Below the pieces are notes generated by a model, which ran no database searches, had not been told where the DNA came from, and saw nothing but the letters and a program-made list of their open reading frames with translations. Made by a program: the position numbers and the translations under genes. A DNA stretch of 64,000 bases from Streptococcus sp. 1643 (GTDB lineage Bacteria; Bacillota; Bacilli; Lactobacillales; Streptococcaceae): NCBI RefSeq assembly GCF_006228325.1, contig NZ_CP040231.1:1834955-1898954 (forward strand), read 5' to 3'. Shown here one piece after another: positions 24,277 to 34,641 of the stretch (position 1 is its first letter; the number at the start of each line of letters is the position of its first letter).

Positions 24277-24543
24277 TTAGTCTAGATAGCGAATCAAGTT
24301 CTTTTCTGTCAAGATATCTGAGTAGGTGAAGGATTCAACATAGACATTGGCTTGTTTGTCTCCTTCAACATCCCCAAATTCAACGATAAATAGAGATGGA
24401 TAAACCTCAATTAGCTTACCCAATCTATTTTTTTGGCGCTTACGGCCATTCTCCAAAGTCATTTCAACGACTTGTCCCTCATGTGCCTTGATCTCTTCTT
24501 TGATTTTTTTCATCTTGGCTACATCTGTAAATGCATCTGACAT
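24277..24543 (-). CDS. veg: Veg family protein
   Basis: The 88-residue product has the Veg-family SH3-like core: IKEEIKAHEGQVVEMTLENG, then RKRQKNRLGKLIEVYPSLFI and QANVYVESFTYSDILTE. Veg was linked to biofilm matrix regulation in Bacillus subtilis; its role in streptococci is not settled. It starts two bases after the dnaB stop and is followed by a strong terminator, so it is the last gene of the gdpP-rplI-dnaB-veg run. Confidence 0.85.
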   Translation of the reverse strand: MSDAFTDVAKMKKIKEEIKAHEGQVVEMTLENGRKRQKNRLGKLIEVYPSLFIVEFGDVEGDKQANVYVESFTYSDILTEKNLIRYLD

Positions 24544-24544
24544 T

Positions 24545-25897
24545 TTATGCCTCCCTCTTTGAGATACTTGAAAATTTATTGTATTCTTTTTGGAAAATCA
24601 ATTCCACCGTTCCACGAGCTCCACTACGATTTTTCTCAATAATAACCTCAACCTTGTTATTTGGAATTCCTTCCTCTTCTTCACCCGCACGATCGTAGTA
24701 GTCGTCACGGTATAGAAAGGCTACAATATCCGCATCCTGCTCGATAGAACCCGATTCACGAATATCAGACAAGACTGGTCTCTTATCTTGACGCTGTTCC
24801 ACTCCACGAGATAGCTGACTAAGAGCAATGACTGGAACCTTTAATTCCTTGGCTAGAATTTTCAACTGACGAGAAATTTCAGAGACTTCTTGTTGGCGGT
24901 TCTCACGACCAGTACCTGTGATAAGCTGTAGGTAGTCGATCAAAATCAAGCCTAGATTGCCTGTTTCTTGAGCCAGTTTACGTGAGCGAGAGCGAATTTC
25001 CGTGATCCGAATCCCTGGCGTATCATCAATATAGATACTCGCGTTGGCTAGATTCCCTTGAGCAATGGTATATTTTTGCCACTCCTCATCAGTCAATTGA
25101 CCAGTACGGATAGAATGAGACTCCACCAAACCTTCTGCTGCCAGCATACGGTCTACTAGGCTTTCTGCACCCATTTCTAGCGAAAAGATAGCAACCGTCT
25201 TGTCCAACTTAGTCCCGATGTTCTGAGCAATGTTCAAGGCAAAGGCCGTCTTACCAACCGCTGGTCGCGCCGCTAGGATAATTAACTCCTCCTCATGAAG
25301 ACCTGTCGTCATATGGTCCAAATCACGGTAGCCCGTTGCAATACCTGTGATATCCGTTGTTTGTTGTGACCGAACTTCTAGGTTCCCAAAGTTGATATTT
25401 AGAATATCACGGATGTTCTTGAACCCACTACGATTGGCATTTTCGCTAACATCAATGAGCCCCTTTTCAGCCTGAGCAATGATTTCATCTGCAGGCTTAG
25501 AAGCCTCATAAGCTTGGTTGACAGACTCTGTCAACTTGGAAATCAAGCGACGTAGCATAGCCTTTTCAGCTACGATTTTAGCATAATATTCTGCATTAGC
25601 TGAAGTTGGTACAGAGTTGACAATTTCAACAAGGTAAGACAAGCCACCAATATTTTGGAGATCCCCTTGACTATCCAAAATCGTCCGAACCGTCGTCGCA
25701 TCAATCGCTTCCCCACGATCCGACAAATCTACCATCGCTTGGAAAATCAACCGATGAGCATACTTAAAGAAGTCACGAGAATCAATGTATTCTCGGACAA
25801 AAACGAGCTTACTCTCATCTATAAAAATAGCCCCCAGAACAGATTGTTCTGCTAAAATATCCTGAGGTTGAACTCGCAGTTCCTCTACTTCTGCCAT
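24545..25897 (-). CDS. dnaB: Replicative DNA helicase
   Basis: The 450-residue protein has an N-terminal DnaB domain (about 10-110, DILAEQSVLGAIFIDESKLV), a linker helix, and a RecA-like ATPase with Walker A AARPAVGKTAFALN (about 208) and Walker B LGLILIDYLQLITG. The C-terminal LSQLSRGVEQRQDKRPVLSD, then DIRESGSIEQDADIV is diagnostic. It is the hexameric helicase of the replisome (called dnaC in B. subtilis). It lies 43 bases after rplI, a pairing conserved in many Firmicutes. Confidence 0.95.
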   Translation of the reverse strand: MAEVEELRVQPQDILAEQSVLGAIFIDESKLVFVREYIDSRDFFKYAHRLIFQAMVDLSDRGEAIDATTVRTILDSQGDLQNIGGLSYLVEIVNSVPTSANAEYYAKIVAEKAMLRRLISKLTESVNQAYEASKPADEIIAQAEKGLIDVSENANRSGFKNIRDILNINFGNLEVRSQQTTDITGIATGYRDLDHMTTGLHEEELIILAARPAVGKTAFALNIAQNIGTKLDKTVAIFSLEMGAESLVDRMLAAEGLVESHSIRTGQLTDEEWQKYTIAQGNLANASIYIDDTPGIRITEIRSRSRKLAQETGNLGLILIDYLQLITGTGRENRQQEVSEISRQLKILAKELKVPVIALSQLSRGVEQRQDKRPVLSDIRESGSIEQDADIVAFLYRDDYYDRAGEEEEGIPNNKVEVIIEKNRSGARGTVELIFQKEYNKFSSISKREA

Positions 25898-25940
25898 CTG
25901 ACTTTCCTTCCTTTTACAATCTTGTCAAGAAGTTGTAAAC

Positions 25941-26393
25941 TTAACCTTCTTTTACACGAAGATTGATGATACTTGTAACATCTTGGTAGATCTTCACTGG
26001 TACATCAATCAAACCTACTGCTCGAATTGGTGCTTGCACTTGAATATTGCGTTTGTCAATCTTAATACCAAATTGCTTAAGCAATTCTTCTGCAATCTTC
26101 TTGTTGGTGATGGATCCAAATGTACGACCATCTGGTCCAACCTTTTCAACAAACTCTACAACCGTTTCTTCTGCTTCTAGCTTGGCCTTGATAGCCTTTG
26201 CTTCAGCAATCATCTCTGCATGAGCTTTTTCTTCAGATTTTTGTTTTCCACGCAACTCACCCACTGCTTGAGCAGTCGCTTCCTTAGCCAAATTCTTTTT
26301 AATCAGGAAGTTTTGAGCGTAGCCAGTTGGCACTTCCTTGATTTCGCCTTTTTTCCCTTTTCCTTTGACATCTGCTAAAAAGATTACTTTCAT
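25941..26393 (-). CDS. rplI: 50S ribosomal protein L9
   Basis: The 150-residue product begins [20 protein letters not shown], then [20 protein letters not shown], the signature of L9, with the connecting helix and C-terminal domain ([20 protein letters not shown]). It binds 23S rRNA near the L1 stalk and affects reading-frame maintenance. The ATG overlaps the gdpP stop by four bases. Confidence 0.97.
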   Translation of the reverse strand: MKVIFLADVKGKGKKGEIKEVPTGYAQNFLIKKNLAKEATAQAVGELRGKQKSEEKAHAEMIAEAKAIKAKLEAEETVVEFVEKVGPDGRTFGSITNKKIAEELLKQFGIKIDKRNIQVQAPIRAVGLIDVPVKIYQDVTSIINLRVKEG

Positions 26394-28363
26394 TCTTCTT
26401 TCTCCTTTTCCTTTACTTCTTCCAAGATTAGTTGAGTCAATTTTTCTCCTGCTTCTGTTAGACTCATATTCTCGATTTGCGCGGCAGCTAGATTAAAGTG
26501 ACCACCGCCACCCAACTCTTCCATAATGCGTTGCACATTGATTTTACTACGACTTCGAGCCGAGATAGAGATAAATCCTTGTGTATTTTTTGCTAGAACG
26601 AAGCTGGCTTCAATACCTGACATAGCCAGCATAGCATCGGCAGCCTTACTGATAACAACTGTGTCATAAGACATTGAGTCCTTAGCTCGGGCAATCAAGA
26701 TATCTGAACCTAACTTACGACCTTGTAAAATGAGTTCATTTACCTCACGGTACTCTTCAAAATCTGTCGCAGCAATCTCCTGGATAGCAATACTGTCACT
26801 TCCCCGTGTTCTCAGATAGCTAGCCACATCAAAGGTTCGGCTCGTCACGCGAGATGTGAAATTCTTGGTATCCAGCATCATACCAGCCATCAAAACACTG
26901 GCCTGCATACGACTCAAACGATTTTTCTTAGAATTTTGGAACTGAATCAATTCTGTGACCAACTCACTGGCACTACTTGCCCCACTTTCAATATAGGTGA
27001 TGACTGCATTCTCAGGGAAATCCTGATCACGTCTATGATGGTCAATAACAATAGTTTGAGTGAACAAATCATAAAAATCTTTTGACAAAGTCAAAGCCGT
27101 CTTGGAATGATCCACCAGAATCAATAATGAACGGTTTGTAACTAGCTTCATCGCATCTGTAAGAGATAAAAGTTTCGTGATATCTTCTTTCTTCAAGAAC
27201 TGAATAGCACGTTCGATATCTGCTGGCATATGGTCTGCATCGTAGACAGCATAACTGTTCTCGATAATATTACTTGCAAACAACTGCATACCGACAGCAG
27301 AGCCCAAAGCATCCATATCTAGATTTTTATGACCGACTACAAAAACCTGGTCAACACTTCGAATCTTATCAGAAATGGCTGTCATCATGGCTCTGGTACG
27401 TGTACGAGTACGTTTGATAGATGCAGCAGTTCCTCCACCAAAGTAGACTGGATTCTTGGTTTCGTTATTTTCCTTGACCACCACCTGGTCACCACCGCGA
27501 ACTTCTGCTAAGTTCAAGTTGAGCAAGGCAATTTTCCCTATTTCTTCATGGTTTCCATCACCATAAGAAAATCCCATACTTAAAGTTAGGGGTAGCTGCC
27601 TTTGTTTTGATTCTTCTCGGAAAGTATCAATAACAGAGAATTTATCATTCATCAATTCCTCTAGTACCGTGTAATCTGTGAATACATAAAAACGATCCAT
27701 CCCCACACGGCGAGAAAACATAGCATACTTACTAGCAAATTCTGAAACAAAATTAGCTACAAAGCTATTGATATGGCTGATATCGGAGTCCGATGTCGCA
27801 TCCTCCAAATCATCATAGTTATCTACTGAGATGACTCCAATGACTGGACGACTAGTTACCAATTCGACAGTTGCTTCGTACTCTCCAGAAACATCAAAGA
27901 AATACAAAACACCTGAAGCCTTGTCCATATGGACAGCATATCGTGTTTCGCCCAAGGTAGCATACGAACCTGGATTCCCAACAGAAGCCTTGATGATGGT
28001 TCGAATTAACTCAACATCAATTTCCCCTTCTTCAGTAGTTAAAATCAGCTCAGCATAGGGATTAAACCATTCCACTTCTCCGCTTGATAAGTCTAATTTC
28101 AGGACTCCCACCGGCATTTGATCAAGCAAAGTACTCAAGCTATTTTCGGCTTGGTGATTTACATATTGGATTTGTTCAATTTCGCTCTTTTCATACTGTT
28201 TTTTTTGCCAAACGAATAAAAGCAAATAAAGCAGTACAAATAAAAACAAAACAGTGATTGTTACAGCAAGATTATGTGAAAAAATAATCAGCAAAGTTAA
28301 GATTCCGAAAGTTGCAAGTCCTAGCAAGACTGCAGAAAACGGGATTAAATTATTTTTTTTCAT
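26390..28363 (-). CDS. gdpP: Cyclic-di-AMP phosphodiesterase GdpP (DHH/DHHA1)
   Basis: The start is the ATG at 28363 ([20 protein letters not shown]) with AGAGGT upstream; the frame extends to 28468 but that would add 35 unlikely residues. The 657-residue membrane protein has two N-terminal transmembrane helices (about 10-60), a PAS-like domain, a degenerate GGDEF domain and a C-terminal DHH/DHHA1 phosphodiesterase. Catalytic motifs: [16 protein letters not shown], then DHSKTAL and [12 protein letters not shown]. It hydrolyses c-di-AMP, affecting wall stress, potassium balance and competence. It is followed by rplI with a four-base overlap. Confidence 0.93.
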   Translation of the reverse strand: MKKNNLIPFSAVLLGLATFGILTLLIIFSHNLAVTITVLFLFVLLYLLLFVWQKKQYEKSEIEQIQYVNHQAENSLSTLLDQMPVGVLKLDLSSGEVEWFNPYAELILTTEEGEIDVELIRTIIKASVGNPGSYATLGETRYAVHMDKASGVLYFFDVSGEYEATVELVTSRPVIGVISVDNYDDLEDATSDSDISHINSFVANFVSEFASKYAMFSRRVGMDRFYVFTDYTVLEELMNDKFSVIDTFREESKQRQLPLTLSMGFSYGDGNHEEIGKIALLNLNLAEVRGGDQVVVKENNETKNPVYFGGGTAASIKRTRTRTRAMMTAISDKIRSVDQVFVVGHKNLDMDALGSAVGMQLFASNIIENSYAVYDADHMPADIERAIQFLKKEDITKLLSLTDAMKLVTNRSLLILVDHSKTALTLSKDFYDLFTQTIVIDHHRRDQDFPENAVITYIESGASSASELVTELIQFQNSKKNRLSRMQASVLMAGMMLDTKNFTSRVTSRTFDVASYLRTRGSDSIAIQEIAATDFEEYREVNELILQGRKLGSDILIARAKDSMSYDTVVISKAADAMLAMSGIEASFVLAKNTQGFISISARSRSKINVQRIMEELGGGGHFNLAAAQIENMSLTEAGEKLTQLILEEVKEKEKEE

Positions 28364-28472
28364 TCTAAACCTCTTGCGCATTATTATATCACAAAAACCC
28401 TTAAAAAGCGACCTTTTAAAAGATGCAAGCCCTTCTTTCATGATTGATTTCTCTAACTTCAGACACAAAAAG

Positions 28473-28494
28473 AGGAGGGAATCATCACCCTCCT
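28473..28494 (-). terminator. Terminator after the thiolase gene
   Basis: AGGAGGG (28473-28479) pairs with CCCTCCT (28488-28494); on the minus strand the stem is followed by CTTTTTG. It separates the thiolase gene from gdpP. Confidence 0.75.
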
Positions 28495-28519
28495 ACCCAC
28501 GTGTTCAGATCACTAACAC

Positions 28520-29698
28520 CTAACGTTCCACGATAAGGGCAGTCCCCATCCCTCCTCCGATACAGAGAGTCGCTAACCCAGTTTTAGCATCACGTTTCAT
28601 CATCTCATGTACCAGAGTTACTAGGATACGGCAACCGGAAGCCCCAATTGGGTGACCAAGAGCAATGGCGCCACCATTGACGTTGACAATATCTGTGTTG
28701 AAACCAAGTGTTTTACCAACTGCACAAGCCTGGGCAGCAAAGGCTTCATTTGACTCAATCAAGTCGAGATCTTCAACTGTCAAATTGCCTTTTTCAAGAG
28801 CCTTGCGAGTCGCATAAATCGGTCCACATCCCATCATCTTAGGATCCAAACCTGCACTTGCATACGAACGAATGCGGGCAATCACTGAAAGTCCTAATTC
28901 TTCCACTTTTTCAGAACTCATGATTAAGACAGCTGCTGCCCCGTCATTGATTCCTGAAGCATTTCCCGCTGTGACAGAACCGTCTTTTTTGAAAACAGGA
29001 CCTAGCTTAGACAAACTCTCCAAGCTAGCATCTTTTCTAGGATATTCATCTGTATCAAAAACGATAGGATCGCCTTTGCGTTGAGGAATGACAACTGGAA
29101 TAATCTCTTCTTTAAAGCGACCAGATTCTATAGCTGCAACTGCTCGTTTTTGTGACTCTAAAGCAAGAGCATCTTGCTCTTCTCGACTGACACCATATTC
29201 TTCAGCCACATTCTCGGCTGTAATTCCCATATGGTATTCGTTAAAGGCATCAGACAAACCGTCCTTAATCATGGTATCTACCACTTTTGAATCGCCCATA
29301 CGGCCGCCCCAACGGAAGCTTGGCAAAACGTATGGAGCCTGACTCATGTTTTCTGCACCACCAGCTACGATAATATCTGCATCGCCACATCGAATCGCTT
29401 GAGCAGCCAACTGCACGGCCTTCAAACCAGAACCACAAACCTTGTTGATGGTAAAGGCTGGTGTAAATTCAGGGAGTCCTGCGTGTATGCTCATTTGACG
29501 AGCTACGTTTTGACCTAAACCTGCGCCTAGGACATTCCCCATAATCACTTCATCTACTAGCTCTGGTTTGACATTGGCTTTTTCCAAAGCACTCTTAATA
29601 ACCAAAGCTCCCAAATCAACAGCTGAAACATTCTTCAAACTTCCTCCAAAGGAGCCTATTGGAGTTCGCACTGCCGAAACAATCACCACGTCTTTCAT
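28520..29698 (-). CDS. Acetyl-CoA C-acetyltransferase (thiolase)
   Basis: The start is the ATG at 29698 ([20 protein letters not shown]), after GGGGG; an upstream GTG-type start at 29710 is unlikely. The 392-residue product shows thiolase motifs: active Cys in [40 protein letters not shown] and the second Cys in [15 protein letters not shown]. It condenses two acetyl-CoA to acetoacetyl-CoA, probably feeding the mevalonate route used by streptococci for isoprenoids. It is flanked by its own terminator and not linked to other mevalonate genes here. I do not recall this gene at this place in pneumococcus. Confidence 0.9.
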   Translation of the reverse strand: MKDVVIVSAVRTPIGSFGGSLKNVSAVDLGALVIKSALEKANVKPELVDEVIMGNVLGAGLGQNVARQMSIHAGLPEFTPAFTINKVCGSGLKAVQLAAQAIRCGDADIIVAGGAENMSQAPYVLPSFRWGGRMGDSKVVDTMIKDGLSDAFNEYHMGITAENVAEEYGVSREEQDALALESQKRAVAAIESGRFKEEIIPVVIPQRKGDPIVFDTDEYPRKDASLESLSKLGPVFKKDGSVTAGNASGINDGAAAVLIMSSEKVEELGLSVIARIRSYASAGLDPKMMGCGPIYATRKALEKGNLTVEDLDLIESNEAFAAQACAVGKTLGFNTDIVNVNGGAIALGHPIGASGCRILVTLVHEMMKRDAKTGLATLCIGGGMGTALIVER

Positions 29699-29779
29699 AA
29701 CTGCCCCCATTTATACCTTTTATAATAATGTAATACAAAAGTGGCTTACACTGGTGTAAACCACTTTAAAAATTCTATT

Positions 29780-30328
29780 TTATGATTCTTTCACTTCTAA
29801 CAAACCAACTTCACCATCTTCACGACGATACAAAACATTTGTTGTTTGATCTTCTACGTCTACATAGATAAAGAAATCATGTCCCAACAAATCCATTTGA
29901 AGAAGCGCTTCTTCTAAATCCATTGGTTTTAAATCAATTTGTTTTGAACGAACAACTTTTGGTTGCACAACATTTGCATCTTCAACTAGGGCATCTGTAA
30001 AGAGTTGGCTTGTCGCAACTTTATTTTTATTTTTACGTTCGATTTTTGTTTTATTTTTACGAATCTGACGTTCAATTTTATCAGTTACTAGATCGATAGA
30101 GCCATACATATCTTGAGAAATATCTTCTGCACGGAGAGTAATAGATCCAAGTGGAATCGTTACTTCAACTTTTGCTGTTTTTTCACGGTAAACTTTCAAA
30201 TTCACACGTGCATCCAACTCTTGCTCAGGTTGAAAATACTTTTCGATCTTTTCGAGTTTAGAAACTACATAATCACGAATCGCTTCTGTTACTTCTAGGT
30301 TTTCACCACGGATACTATATTTAATCAT
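29780..30328 (-). CDS. hpf: Ribosome hibernation promoting factor, long form
   Basis: The 182-residue product has an N-terminal S30AE domain (MIKYSIRGENLEVTEAIRDY, then VVSKLEKIEKYFQ and YREKTAKVEVTIPLGSITLR) and a C-terminal dimerisation domain (VVRSKQIDLKPMDLEEALLQ, then MDLLGHDFFIYVD). This long form alone makes 100S ribosome dimers in stationary phase. It lies next to comFC and comFA, an order common in streptococci. Confidence 0.93.
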   Translation of the reverse strand: MIKYSIRGENLEVTEAIRDYVVSKLEKIEKYFQPEQELDARVNLKVYREKTAKVEVTIPLGSITLRAEDISQDMYGSIDLVTDKIERQIRKNKTKIERKNKNKVATSQLFTDALVEDANVVQPKVVRSKQIDLKPMDLEEALLQMDLLGHDFFIYVDVEDQTTNVLYRREDGEVGLLEVKES

Positions 30329-30407
30329 ATAAGTACCTTCTTTCTAAACATTTTTGTTTTTCTAACTATATTATAGCGCTTTCATTTTCATTTTGCAAAT
30401 TTTTTCC

Positions 30408-31070
30408 TCATCTTACAAGGGAAAAAGTTTTAACATCCAAAGCTCCTGCTTCTTCAAAAAGACGCTTCACACGATTGACAGTCGCACCTGTTGTATAGAT
30501 GTCATCAATAACCAAAATTTTCTTAGGAAGAGGGGCTTCAGTTTTTATAAAAAATGGAATTTCGGTAGCTAATCGTTCCGAGCGATTCTTAGAAGAACTA
30601 GCCGTCTCTTCTCTTTTCCCTAGTAAATCTTGAAAAGAAAAACCTGCTGCCTCAACCAAACCTTCAACCTGGTTAAATCCCCTCTCAAGCAATCTTTCAG
30701 GACTTAGGGGAATAACAACAAATTGATAGTCTCCATACTTTTTCAATTCATTAGCAAGAACAGGAGCAAAAACCTTTCTAAGTAGAAAATCCCCATCAAA
30801 CTTATATCGACTAAAGAAGTCTTTCATAGCTTGATTATAGGTGAAGATTGCATTATGATTGACTAGAATCTCTTCTTTACACCAAAATTTACAGTCTTGA
30901 CACACGGTTGACAGCCCTGTTTTCATACAGTTCGGGCAATAGTCCTCACCAATTTTCTCAAAAGTAGACTCACAATCTGAACAAAGATAGTTGTTCTCAT
31001 TCTTAAACAGCAAGAGGTGACAAAACATCAGGTCACTCTTTATTGTCTGTCCACATAATAAACAGTTCAT
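30408..31070 (-). CDS. comFC: ComFC, competence-associated phosphoribosyltransferase-like protein
   Basis: The 220-residue product has an N-terminal zinc-ribbon region with CxxC pairs (MNCLLCG, YLCSDCE, YCPNCMK, VCQDCKFWC) and a C-terminal PRTase domain with VIDDIYTTGATVNRV. It is required for transformation, probably aiding single-strand DNA uptake or handling with ComFA. The start overlaps the comFA stop by four bases, so it is co-transcribed from the ComX box at 32373. Confidence 0.92.
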   Translation of the reverse strand: MNCLLCGQTIKSDLMFCHLLLFKNENNYLCSDCESTFEKIGEDYCPNCMKTGLSTVCQDCKFWCKEEILVNHNAIFTYNQAMKDFFSRYKFDGDFLLRKVFAPVLANELKKYGDYQFVVIPLSPERLLERGFNQVEGLVEAAGFSFQDLLGKREETASSSKNRSERLATEIPFFIKTEAPLPKKILVIDDIYTTGATVNRVKRLFEEAGALDVKTFSLVR

Positions 31071-32365
31071 AAGCCTGCCTCCTTGTTCATCTGCTTTATT
31101 TCCTTGATTGCTTTTTTAATGGAAACATTTAATCCATCATGAAAGAAGAGCAATTCACCAGTCGGTCTATCCATACTGCGCCCAACTCGCCCTCCAATCT
31201 GAATCAAGCTAGACTTGGTAAAGAGACGATGATTAGCTTCTACAACGAAAACATCCACACAAGGGAAGGTGACCCCACGCTCCAAAATTGTCGTACTAAT
31301 AAGGATTGTCAACTCTCCATCTCGAAAAGCTTGTACCTGCTCTAATCGATTTTCTGTGATAGAGGACACAAATCCGATGTTTTCATTTGGAAACTGTTCC
31401 TGCAAGAGTTCTTTCAGTTTCTCGCCTTTCTTAATCTCAGATGCAAAGATTAACAACGGATAACTTGTTCTTCTCTGCTTCTTAATGTAGGACTTTAACT
31501 TTGGAGACAACTGACTCTTTTCTATATAGCGATTAAAGTCTGATAACCAAACTGGTTTTGGAATAATCAATGGATTTCCATGAAATCGTCTTGGCAAGCT
31601 CAATCGTTTTAATTCTCCAGTGCGAACCTTCTTATCTAACTCATCTGTAGAGGTCGCTGTAAGAAATATCCTTAGCCCCTCCTCCTTTACACATTGGTTT
31701 ACAGCATAGTAAAGAACAGAGTTGTCAACATAAGGAAAGGCATCTACTTCATCCACTATCAGCAAGTCAAAAGCATGATAAAATTTTAACAGCTGATGAG
31801 TCGTTGCAACAACTAGTGGTGTTCGAAAATAAGGTTCTGACTCACCATGAAGTAGTGCTATCTCACAAGCAAAGTCATTCTGCAGTCGTTTATACAGCTC
31901 CAAACACACATCAATTCGAGGGCTGGCTAAACAAACTGCACCACCTTCATCAATCACCTTAGCCACAACCTGGTAAATCATCTCTGTCTTTCCAGCTCCT
32001 GTTACAGCGTGAACCAAGATTGGCTCTTGCTTGTCCACCGCTTGAAGCAGTCCCTCTGACACTTTTTCTTGAAAAGGGGTTAACTGACCACGCCATTTGA
32101 GAACATCTTGCTTAGGAAAATTCTCCTGCGGAAAATAGTATAAAGCTTGATCACTCCTGACTCGCTTCATCAGCAAGCACTCCCTGCAATAGTAGGCGCC
32201 AATAGGCAAATACCATTCTTCTAGAATCAAACTATTACAACGTTGACAAAACAGTTTCCCCTTCTCTTTTCTCATTGCTGGCAGTTTCACTGCTTCCTGT
32301 CGTTCTTCTTCAGTTAATTCTTTCTCAGTAAACAAGCGACCGAGGTAATTTGGATTTACTTTCAT
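31067..32365 (-). CDS. comFA: ComFA, DNA-uptake ATPase/translocase
   Basis: The 432-residue DEAD-box-like helicase has a four-Cys zinc motif (FCQRCN, YYCRECL at about 45-75), Walker A AVTGAGKTEMIYQ, Walker B LLIVDEVDAFPYVD, motif III FLTATST and motif VI IQIGGRVGRSMDRP. It drives transforming DNA across the membrane during competence. The ATG at 32365 has no ribosome site and lies only seven bases from a perfect ComX box, so the transcript may be leaderless or nearly so. Confidence 0.93.
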   Translation of the reverse strand: MKVNPNYLGRLFTEKELTEEERQEAVKLPAMRKEKGKLFCQRCNSLILEEWYLPIGAYYCRECLLMKRVRSDQALYYFPQENFPKQDVLKWRGQLTPFQEKVSEGLLQAVDKQEPILVHAVTGAGKTEMIYQVVAKVIDEGGAVCLASPRIDVCLELYKRLQNDFACEIALLHGESEPYFRTPLVVATTHQLLKFYHAFDLLIVDEVDAFPYVDNSVLYYAVNQCVKEEGLRIFLTATSTDELDKKVRTGELKRLSLPRRFHGNPLIIPKPVWLSDFNRYIEKSQLSPKLKSYIKKQRRTSYPLLIFASEIKKGEKLKELLQEQFPNENIGFVSSITENRLEQVQAFRDGELTILISTTILERGVTFPCVDVFVVEANHRLFTKSSLIQIGGRVGRSMDRPTGELLFFHDGLNVSIKKAIKEIKQMNKEAGL

Positions 32366-32372
32366 ACTTTAA

Positions 32373-32380
32373 TATTCGTA
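32373..32380 (-). promoter_or_regulatory. Perfect ComX (SigX) box for comFA-comFC
   Basis: The minus strand reads TACGAATA (32380-32373), exact match to the late-competence sigma-X box, preceded by a T-rich region. It lies seven bases upstream of the comFA ATG. The divergent yigZ-like gene begins 42 bases to the right. Confidence 0.9.
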
Positions 32381-32421
32381 AAAATCTAGCACTTTAGATA
32401 TTTTTTTAGTACAATTAAATC

Positions 32422-33057
32422 ATGGAATTTAGAACAATTAAAGAGGATGGGCAGGTCCAAGAAGAAATCAAAAAATCCCGATTTATCTGTCATGTCAAGC
32501 GTGTTTATAGCGAAGAAGAGGCTCGTGACTTCATCACTACCATCAAAAAAGAACACTATAAAGCCACCCATAATTGCTCTGCTTTTATTCTAGGGGAACG
32601 CAGTGAAATCAAGCGTACGAGTGATGATGGGGAGCCTAGTGGTACTGCTGGAATCCCTATGCTGGGTGTCTTAGAAAATCATAATCTAACCAACCTCTGT
32701 GTGGTAGTGACACGCTACTTTGGAGGAATTAAGCTAGGAGCTGGTGGTTTGATCCGTGCTTATGCAGGTAGTGTAGCCTTGGCTGTCAAAGAAATTGGCA
32801 TTATTGAAATCAAAGAGCAGGCTGGCATAGCCATTCAGATGTCTTACGCTCAGTATCAAGAATATGGCAATTTCCTTAGAGAGCATCATCTCATGGAGCT
32901 GGATACAAACTTTACAGATCAAATTGCTACAATGATCTATGTTGATAAGGAAGAGAAAGAAAAGATCAAAGCTGCTCTTGTTGAGTTCTTTAATGGAAAG
33001 GTTACTTTAACAGATCAAGGTTTACGAGAAGTTGAAGTCCCTGTAAACCTAGTGTAA
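32422..33057 (+). CDS. yigZ: YigZ/IMPACT family protein
   Basis: The 211-residue product begins MEFRTIKEDGQVQEEIKKSR and contains the UPF0029/IMPACT core (FICHVKRVYSEEEARDFITT, then THNCSAFILG, DDGEPSGTAGIPMLGVL and VVTRYFGGIKLGAGGLIRAY). A C-terminal DUF1949 domain follows. Family members are thought to bind nucleic acid or translation factors; the exact role is unknown. The start has no Shine-Dalgarno sequence: TACAAT (32410-32415) ends seven bases before the ATG, suggesting a leaderless mRNA. Divergent from comFA; followed by a PH-domain gene 15 bases on. Confidence 0.88.
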   Translation: MEFRTIKEDGQVQEEIKKSRFICHVKRVYSEEEARDFITTIKKEHYKATHNCSAFILGERSEIKRTSDDGEPSGTAGIPMLGVLENHNLTNLCVVVTRYFGGIKLGAGGLIRAYAGSVALAVKEIGIIEIKEQAGIAIQMSYAQYQEYGNFLREHHLMELDTNFTDQIATMIYVDKEEKEKIKAALVEFFNGKVTLTDQGLREVEVPVNLV

Positions 33058-33071
33058 ACGAAGGAGAAATT

Positions 33072-33515
33072 ATGGCTTTTGGGAAATTTATTCAAGGACT
33101 TGCTGGAAACTTTAGCGAGGAGAACAAAGAGACTCTTATTAAAGAGTATGGACAATACCTACTAGAGAATGAAGAAATCCAAAGTGGATATAAGCTCATT
33201 CGTGACGCAATCATCTTTACAAATATTCGTATCATCTTTACAGATAAGCAAGGCGCTACTGGTCGCAAGATGTCTGTTAAGTCACTCTTTTTGATGAACA
33301 TTGTCAACGTTGAAATGGAAACTGCAGGAGCAGGTATAGACGATAGTGAGATTACAATCACTTATTTAGAGAATGTCTTTCTAAAAGCACATAATGAACA
33401 TTTTAGTTACCACAAATTTGAATTTCCTAAGAAAACGGATATTCTTCCCCTTTACACCTATTTATTAGAATTGGCTTATCACAATCGATTGAAAATTAAT
33501 AGCTTAGACCTTTGA
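33072..33515 (+). CDS. PH-domain (bPH) protein of unknown role
   Basis: The 147-residue cytoplasmic product fits the bacterial pleckstrin-homology family (bPH_1/YokE-like): EEIQSGYKLIRDAIIFTNIR, then IIFTDKQGATGRKMSVKSLF and a final helix LELAYHNRLKIN. AAGGAG precedes the ATG at 33072. It is co-transcribed with the yigZ-like gene and ends at a strong terminator. Function unknown. Confidence 0.8.
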   Translation: MAFGKFIQGLAGNFSEENKETLIKEYGQYLLENEEIQSGYKLIRDAIIFTNIRIIFTDKQGATGRKMSVKSLFLMNIVNVEMETAGAGIDDSEITITYLENVFLKAHNEHFSYHKFEFPKKTDILPLYTYLLELAYHNRLKINSLDL

Positions 33516-33523
33516 TATAAAAA

Positions 33524-33546
33524 AATCCTATCGCTTCGATAGGATT
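33524..33546 (+). terminator. Terminator after the PH-domain gene
   Basis: AATCCTATCG (33524-33533), CTT loop and CGATAGGATT (33537-33546), followed by TCTATATTTT. Perfect 10-bp stem. Confidence 0.85.
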
Positions 33547-33611
33547 TCTATATTTTACAAATATCCTTGAGCACGTTATACTAGTATCATCTTATACAAA
33601 GAGGTACATCT

Positions 33612-34538
33612 ATGACTATTTATAACAATATCACTGAACTAATCGGACAAACACCAATTGTTAAACTTAACAACATTGTTCCAGAGGGTGCTGCAGATGT
33701 CTATGTTAAACTAGAAGCTTTTAACCCTGGTTCGTCAGTAAAAGACCGTATTGCCCTTAGCATGATTGAAAAAGCGGAACAAGATGGTATTCTAAAACCG
33801 GGTGCTACCATTGTTGAAGCAACGAGTGGAAACACTGGTATCGGTCTTTCATGGGTTGGTGCTGCTAAAGGATATAAAGTTGTTATCGTCATGCCTGAAA
33901 CGATGAGTGTGGAACGACGTAAGATTATCCAAGCCTATGGTGCTGAACTCGTCCTTACTCCTGGTAGCGAAGGAATGAAAGGGGCTATTGCTAAAGCTCA
34001 GGAAATCGCTACTGAACGTGACGGCTTCCTTCCACTCCAATTTAATAATCCAGCTAATCCAGAAGTACACGAAAGAACAACAGGAGCTGAAATACTGGCT
34101 GCTTTCGGTTCTGATGGACTAGATGCTTTTGTAGGTGGTGTTGGCACCGGTGGAACGATCTCAGGTGTTTCTCACGCTCTTAAAGCAGCAAATTCAAACA
34201 TTCAAGTTTATGCAGTTGAGGCAGACGAGTCAGCTATCTTGTCTGGTGAAAAACCAGGACCTCACAAAATTCAAGGTATCTCAGCTGGATTTATTCCTGA
34301 AACACTTGATACAAAGGCCTATGATGGTATCGTCCGCGTAACGTCAGATGATGCTCTAGCGCTTGGCCGTGAAATTGGTGGAAAAGAAGGCTTCCTTGTT
34401 GGGATTTCTTCAGCTGCAGCGATTTACGGGGCAATTGAAGTTGCCAAGAAATTAGGTACAGGTAAGAAAGTCCTTGCTTTAGCACCGGATAACGGCGAAC
34501 GTTATTTGTCTACAGCACTCTATGAATTTGAAGTGTAG
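33612..34538 (+). CDS. cysK: Cysteine synthase (O-acetylserine sulfhydrylase)
   Basis: The 308-residue PLP enzyme has the lysine motif [11 protein letters not shown] (about 42), the substrate loop [20 protein letters not shown] and the phosphate-binding [12 protein letters not shown]. It makes cysteine from O-acetylserine and sulfide. GAGGT lies before the ATG. The C-terminus ([16 protein letters not shown]) is normal for CysK rather than cystathionine beta-synthase. It is monocistronic, with terminators on both sides. Confidence 0.95.
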   Translation: MTIYNNITELIGQTPIVKLNNIVPEGAADVYVKLEAFNPGSSVKDRIALSMIEKAEQDGILKPGATIVEATSGNTGIGLSWVGAAKGYKVVIVMPETMSVERRKIIQAYGAELVLTPGSEGMKGAIAKAQEIATERDGFLPLQFNNPANPEVHERTTGAEILAAFGSDGLDAFVGGVGTGGTISGVSHALKAANSNIQVYAVEADESAILSGEKPGPHKIQGISAGFIPETLDTKAYDGIVRVTSDDALALGREIGGKEGFLVGISSAAAIYGAIEVAKKLGTGKKVLALAPDNGERYLSTALYEFEV

Positions 34539-34554
34539 CCTCCTAAATGCACTT

Positions 34555-34576
34555 AGCCCTTATTAAAGGGCTTTTT
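34555..34576 (+). terminator. Terminator after cysK
   Basis: AGCCCTT (34555-34561), ATTA loop and AAGGGCT (34566-34572), then TTTTG. It faces the leftward tsf terminator. Confidence 0.8.
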
Positions 34577-34613
34577 GTTTACTCATACAGAATCTACTCT
34601 CTAGACAAAAAGA

Positions 34614-34638
34614 AAAAGGAAGCAATTTGCTTCCTTTT
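34614..34638 (-). terminator. Terminator after tsf
   Basis: AAAAGGAAGCAA (34614-34625) pairs with TTGCTTCCTTTT (34627-34638) around a single T; the minus strand continues with T-rich sequence. Only three bases separate it from the tsf stop. Confidence 0.8.
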
Positions 34639-34641
34639 CTA

